64,000 nt of DNA from Crambe crambe (Eukaryota > Porifera > Demospongiae > Poecilosclerida > Crambeidae): assembly GCA_963924555.1 (NCBI GenBank), contig OZ004591.1:186001-250000 (forward strand), in the 5' to 3' direction. Both the position numbers and the translations under genes were made by a program. A model generated the notes under the pieces. That model saw only the letters and a list, made by a program, of their open reading frames with translations. It was not told where the DNA came from and made no database searches. Below, piece after piece: positions 58,550-64,000 of this stretch (within the stretch, counting starts at the first letter, position 1; each line of letters begins with the position of its first letter).

Positions 58550-61500
58550 CTGAGGGGGCAGAGAAAAAACACCAGGGGGGTTATCATTAAGTGGTATATG
58601 GTGCAATACAAATAAGCACATCAAATTTTGAAAATTTGGGGATTTGAAACAAGGCAGATTCAGCAATGAAAGAATATCACACGAGTGGGGGTTAGTTTAA
58701 TATCATGATGCTACTGCAAGAAACTGTTACAGTTACGCGTTTCACTTGGAAAAGCTCGTTGGAACAGTCCGATATACGGTGACACTGTCCTATGACTGAA
58801 ATTTTTTGAGTCAGAGTAGTTAGTGGAAGAGTTTATACTTTATTTCATGTGCTAATGGTGAAGTATTGGAACTAATGCTTCCCATTATGACAATTCACAT
58901 GCTTTCACAAGCACACACCAAACAAGAGAAAACAGAGTAGCTGAAACAAGGAGTAAGAGGTCACATGGAGAGGCAGACAGCACTTGGCAATGTAAAGCAC
59001 TGCACATCAATCATCAATCAATGGCCATGAAGATGTAGTAGATAAGGGCTAGGGATTGAGATGAGATGCTGAATGGCCAGCTAATGGCTAGTAAAGGAAG
59101 ATTACATCCAGCAAATGATCTGATAGAATGTGATTGAAAGAATGGAGAGAATGGAACAAGTATGTACACTCGCATGTCTTCACTCCCATCCAATCACTTC
59201 TCACACATTTCTCCAGTTGATGACTCTCAGTCCTTGAACAGCTCTTTTTTTCTTTTCTCTTAGAGGATTATTAATAGTGCACCAGATGTTCGCCTAATTA
59301 AAGCCACTGAAGGCACACTAAAGCACTGTAGGCAATTCACAGCATGAATTCCACATGAATTCCACATACACCAAAGTAAACCATAGAGGACACATGCTTA
59401 AAACTCAGTAATAACAGGATCCACTCTATGAAACCTGCTTACTGCGACCTTTGTACCATATAATTACAGGGAGAAATGTTAATGAGGGGCTGCCTGCCGC
59501 CTGTAGACACCTTCTTATGCAAACACATTATCATTAGCCACAAGAATTAGCACCCACAGACAAAGCAGTGACCTCCAACCTCATTAAATGGCCTAATTCT
59601 CTCTTAATGTGATTTGGAGAACGACATGCCACATAATAGAAAGAGGCTGTGGTGGTAATAGTGCCTACCCAAGGGAAAAATGCACTCCAGTCGACAACTA
59701 TGGGACACTCTAGAACATGTGGTACCAGTTGCAATAGAGTTAAATTATAGTGCAATTTACAAGTGGCTAATCCATGAGCAGCCAGTTGTGACTTGCTTGG
59801 CTTCATTGTGAGGGGGAGGAGTTAATAGCCGTACAAGTGATCGTTACCTCATCAAATATGGCCACAGTTGGATAGGAATCAAAATCCCTCCACCTCACCA
59901 AATATGACCACAGTTAGTTGGATAGGAATCAAAATCCCTCCACTTCACCAAATATGACCACAGTTAGTTGGATAGGAATCAAAATCCCTCCAGCAACCAC
60001 AATACTTCATTGGGGTGGAATCCCTCTAAATAAACTGTTGGGTAAAACCCTGCTAATCAAACTTTCAACTTTTACTCCATTAGCATCACTACTCTAATTT
60101 AAACCTTCAAAATTAATAAGGTCATCCTTCTACCTAATTAGAGCATTAATTCTAGTCCATAGTTGACAAGTCAGCAGCTCTCCTTCCACACTTAGCAGTG
60201 ATACTTAACGAGGCAACAGCTTAATGAGATAATTGAGTGAGGAATTGTTATGGTGCCTGGGGGTCAACAAAAACGCTGGAGGGACTGCACTACCAGACGA
60301 CACAACGAACACTCCACTAATCACATCACAACAGTCTCATCCAGAAAAGCTTTTCTATATCACATGCAACACTAGACTGCAAGGACATCCTGAAGTGTGC
60401 ATGATAGTGTTATTTCTCTCCCAGTGTTTATCCTGATATTTCCTAGCAGCACCCTAATGGGTATCCCGAAATGGATATCTTGAGAAGGTTCTGATGGGTA
60501 TTTTGAGATGTTCTGATGGGTATCCTGAGACATGTTCTGATGGGTATCCTGAGATATGTTCATGATATCTTCTGACGGGTATCTCGAGACATGTTCTGAT
60601 GGGTATCTTGAGATATGCCCTAATGGAGGTTTATGTTACACTTGAAGGTTTTGATGATGTGGTGTCCTATTGAATTGCAGCAGTGAGCTCTCTGGAGAAA
60701 GGTCTAGATTTACAGTTAATGGGTGAGTGATTGCTTTGATGACTAGGTGGGGAACTCTTTGAGGGAATCAACAAGCTGGTTCAGTCTTCTAATGGAGAGT
60801 CATTACACCCATTCTGAACATACTTGCAATTCTTATTTTCCTTTATGACGCAACCGATGCACGGAATTACTTAAACAATTTTTGTAACTGACTCTCTCTC
60901 TCTCTCTCCTTTGCGGTAAGAATCTCTTTCTCCTCCAAACTTTGAAAAACGGAGAGATGTAGAGTGAACTGGAAGATGGAGGTGGGAGAGGAAGATGGGG
61001 CTGGGGAGTGGAGGTCCTCTTAAGATGGTATGCAGTGGCATTCTTATAAAGGTACCAATATCAAATAACAACAGATGTTTTGGCAAGCTTCAAATCTGAT
61101 GACTAGACTGCTTCATAACTTATCGCATTATTGCAATTGGTTGGACTTTCCATAATTGATGAATGCATAAGCCAATTAATTTGCTAGCCCATTCCATTAA
61201 TGCACTGACAATAAGAGGTACACTTTAACAATGAGATTAATCCATTCCATACTTTAATAATATAAGGAGAATTCCATACTTTAATACATGTAAGAATAAT
61301 TATATGAGGAGACTAATAACTTCATTATATGGTCACACCATGAGTCTAGAATGTAACCCTAGCAACCACATGGCAATATTAATTAAAGTACATAATTATT
61401 ACACTACATGATTTATTGTAAGCATTTTCCACATTACTAATACAATACATGGAAACAAAGTGTCAATATTTGTCAAATATGGTCCTCTTAAGATCGTTGG

Positions 61501-64000
61501 CAATTGAAAGGATAGCTCTAGGAAAGTATGATTCTTTGACTGTGGCCTTATTAGCCAGAGCCTCCGTGCTACGACATTATTATGATAATGAAGCTAAACA
61601 CATCATAGCAACCTCAGTCTATCCTCATTACGCATGATAATGAGATCTAGCATAGTGACGCCTAGAAACGGAGTTATTACAATGCTGATACAATGACAAC
61701 AACAGAGCAGTCTAACTAATACCATACATAGCAACAAAGCTTGACAATTGCACTGCACTATGGCTGCCTTCAGGTATGCAGAATTCTATTTTTAATATTA
61801 CAACCTCAGAACTCCTAATTTTCCTGTCGTGGCCAGACATATGTTGAACCAACAAAGAACTAAACGTCACTATGTGTCACATTAAATCGTCTTCCACATT
61901 AAACACACAAAATAAGTTGGAAATTGAATAAGAAGTGGGATCAGGTGATTGGACAGGATGTATGAGCATCCCAAACAGGTCTAGTCGGACCATATTTACC
62001 TTCAATGGAAGCATGATTCTCCTTCCCTGCAACTAACACCCTGTTAAAATGTAACAACACGAACCTTGTTTACCAGCATTTCTCCACCACAAGTTATTGG
62101 CGTCATCAACCAGTTGTCTTATCTGCACCACCAAGGGAAGCAGTCTTTCCCGAATACACCACACCACAACCATATTCTCTGCACTGAAGTTACAGTGAGC
62201 ATGACCTGAACTGCAGAGCGCTGAAATCATTATTTAATGTGGAATCATTATTTACCCTGAGGGAAGCACAAGTCCAAGGGTTAGGAACGCTCAGCACAAT
62301 GTGATCGACATAATATTAACCCCGGACCAATAATATTTACCTCCAGGGAAGACCGATGCTCTACAGAGCTAATATGAATATCACTCTGCTAATAATATTT
62401 TTAATCACCACTGAATGCTGTTTATTTACACACACGAGCTAAGTGTCAAACCACACACTTCGTAGATGCTGCACCACAAGCATGCCGATTACACGTATTT
62501 GCTCACAAGCGACTGCATGGATCAGCCAAATTAGATTTCCTATTAAAATAGGTAGTGAGTGCAATTCCAGTCAGTCTCCTGCTCAGACTGAACCCCTAGA
62601 TCCAGCACGTTTTGTTGGTGTCAATATCTTTAGGCAGTTGATGATCACCAAACCAAAATTGCTGTACGGTACCATGGTAGCTACCTATGCCAGTCACTCT
62701 TTCCCACATCTGACATCACCAATTGCAATCAAAGCAATCGCATGTCTGTCTGTCTGCCTCCAGCACTTTCCTACTTAAAAGATATGATAAAACAGACCAT
62801 GATAAACCCTTAAAATTTTTTGACTCGTTTGGTAGTGCCGATGGGTCTATGAGGAAATAAGAAAACCCCCTCAGTGTCCACACGTCTGGGACAAGTCCCA
62901 TCCAAGGTTCTTCAAATTCATTTGATCCATATGTTGTGATCTCATCATTCTGACCTTGCCTCAGGCCATTGTCACCTGATTAATTGCCTCAGGTCACATT
63001 CCAACGTCCACCAATTAATCGGATTAGTGGAGGTATTAATTGAGTTATAACTACCACAGCCTGAGTCAACTGTAGCATCAGTCCTGTCTGCCTGCCAGGT
63101 TTCTCTAGTAGATTGCTGAAGCTACAAGGGCTCCTGAAGGGCTGCTAAGGGGCTGAAGAAGGGCTACGAAGAGCTACATGCTGCAGAGGCCATGAGAAAA
63201 ATAGAAATATAATTTTTGGTAAACATTTTTCTTACCTAGAAATTCCATTCCTGGAATATTAAATGATGCAGTTAGGCACCACAACAAACAAAATAACACG
63301 ACTGAAGCACACATCACCTTGATAACAAACCACAAAATAAATAATCCAGCAGGGCAGGTTGGTTGGTGCTGACCAGAGCCAGACACACAGACGTAAGCAT
63401 TGGCAGCCACAGAAAGACTGAAAGTTACAGAACAGGGAACAACAGGCCATTTTGTACAAGGAGAGGAAGAGACGACACAACCAAGTGAGTGGTCAGGCAG
63501 AGACAAAGAGGAACTAAGCGAGTGGTCAGGCAGAGACAAAGAGGAACTAACAAGGGACAGACTACATTAACGAGGATGATATCACATTAATTAAGTTCAG
63601 TCATCATTTGTCTTAGGACAATGGATCATGTCTTAAATTCCCCCTGAAGGAATCAGTTTGCTAATTGCAGAATGCAATTATTGCTCAGTAGGAGTGAGTA
63701 TGATGAGTCTGGTGAAGAGATGAACTCACACTAATTCAATTGACCATCTGACTATAGGATGCAAGTGATACATTACTGGAAAATTGTGATATCGAGTGCA
63801 CTTGGTGGGTCTAGTGTGTATTAACTATAGGATGCAATTAGCTATTGTTATGATGCTGTAACAATGTGTACCAGTATGCCTTGCATCACTAGCAATTTTT
63901 GGTGGGTCTGCAAACTCAAGAATAACTGAATCAGCTGTATTTATAACAAATACAGGAAGACAAGAAAAACACAACTTGATGGGTCTAGTGGAAGGAATAA
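58550..64000. other. Gene-free AT-rich DNA, probably ARCN1 introns and flank
   Basis: No exon could be assigned. Contains three copies of a roughly 45-bp unit (AGTTGGATAGGAATCAAAAT) at 59850-59995; a degenerate roughly 21-24-bp tandem array TTCTGATGGGTATC(C/T)TGAGA at 60455-60620; (CT)n at 60890-60907; and a two-copy 34-bp unit (GAGTGGTCAGGCAGAGACAA) at 63483-63550. TAATTA-type words are frequent (for example 63012-63042). Confidence 0.5.
60455..60620. repeat. Short-unit tandem array (about 21-24 bp)
   Basis: Seven or so degenerate copies of TTCTGATGGGTATCCTGAGA with spacing of about 21-24 bp. On the minus strand this reads as a repetitive SQDTHQN-type peptide, which is a repeat artefact and not a gene. 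Confidence 0.85.

Noticed and set aside
60372-60563. 63-residue frame with SQDTHQN repeats
   Set aside because: Reading of a short-unit tandem array with no other coding evidence.
62033-62901. Minus-strand open stretches as missing ARCN1 exons
   Set aside because: No delta-COP motif matches and no fitting splice phase; left unassigned.

Overview
The window is animal nuclear DNA, most likely from a sponge (probably a demosponge). Genes are densely packed and intron-rich, and many introns are only about 50-100 nt long. Alpha-tubulin introns fall directly after the initiator ATG, as in animals. There is a Bsx/BarH-like (BarBsh) homeobox gene, a very long immunoglobulin/FN3 receptor, and a Crinkler-type NTPase gene of a kind known from several invertebrate genomes. 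The species is inferred, not proven. All gene models were built by hand by matching splice sites and phases; every complete model closes to a whole number of codons.

Layout. 1-8308 (-): five alpha-tubulin genes in head-to-tail tandem. Three are canonical. Two are divergent: one has Gln at position 40, the other has a shortened K40 loop and no C-terminal tyrosine. 8621-17479 (+): a 24-exon gene for a 2,214-residue cell-surface protein with 15 Ig domains, 4 FN3 domains, a mucin-like insert, one membrane span and a tail with a YAEL motif. 17480-20500: intergenic, with one or two orphan exon-like fragments. 20588-21919 (-): a Crinkler/RHS-like P-loop NTPase with a probable PD-(D/E)XK-like C-terminus, 5' end incomplete. 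23400-26760: repeats, namely a large inverted repeat with a nested 255-bp MITE. 26877-29012: a broken, deleted duplicate of the Ig receptor gene. 29201-34667 (-): a 775-residue FN3 membrane receptor with a polyQ-rich cytoplasmic tail.

35022-38364 (+): a class I sirtuin (SIRT3/SIRT2 type) with a possible mitochondrial presequence. It starts 354 bp from the divergent FN3 receptor. Only 43 bp after its stop comes DPAGT1/ALG7 (38408-40527, +), the first enzyme of N-glycan synthesis. Glycerol kinase (40708-43694, -) and a PROSER3-like gene (43809-46573, +) form another divergent pair, 114 bp apart. 47859-48896 (+): the BarBsh homeobox gene. From 48897 to the end the DNA is AT-rich and almost gene-free. 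The exception is two exons of ARCN1 (coatomer delta, -), separated by a 6.7-kb intron holding a 24-copy, 68-bp minisatellite.

Most genes are unrelated housekeeping neighbours. Two arrangements stand out. First, the homeobox gene beside a bystander gene (ARCN1) with an unusually long intron looks like a regulatory block. DPAGT1, ARCN1 and BSX are also linked on human 11q23-q24, from memory. Second, the cluster of a long Ig receptor, its broken duplicate and a second fast-evolving-looking FN3 receptor resembles the organisation of invertebrate recognition loci, although function cannot be shown from sequence.
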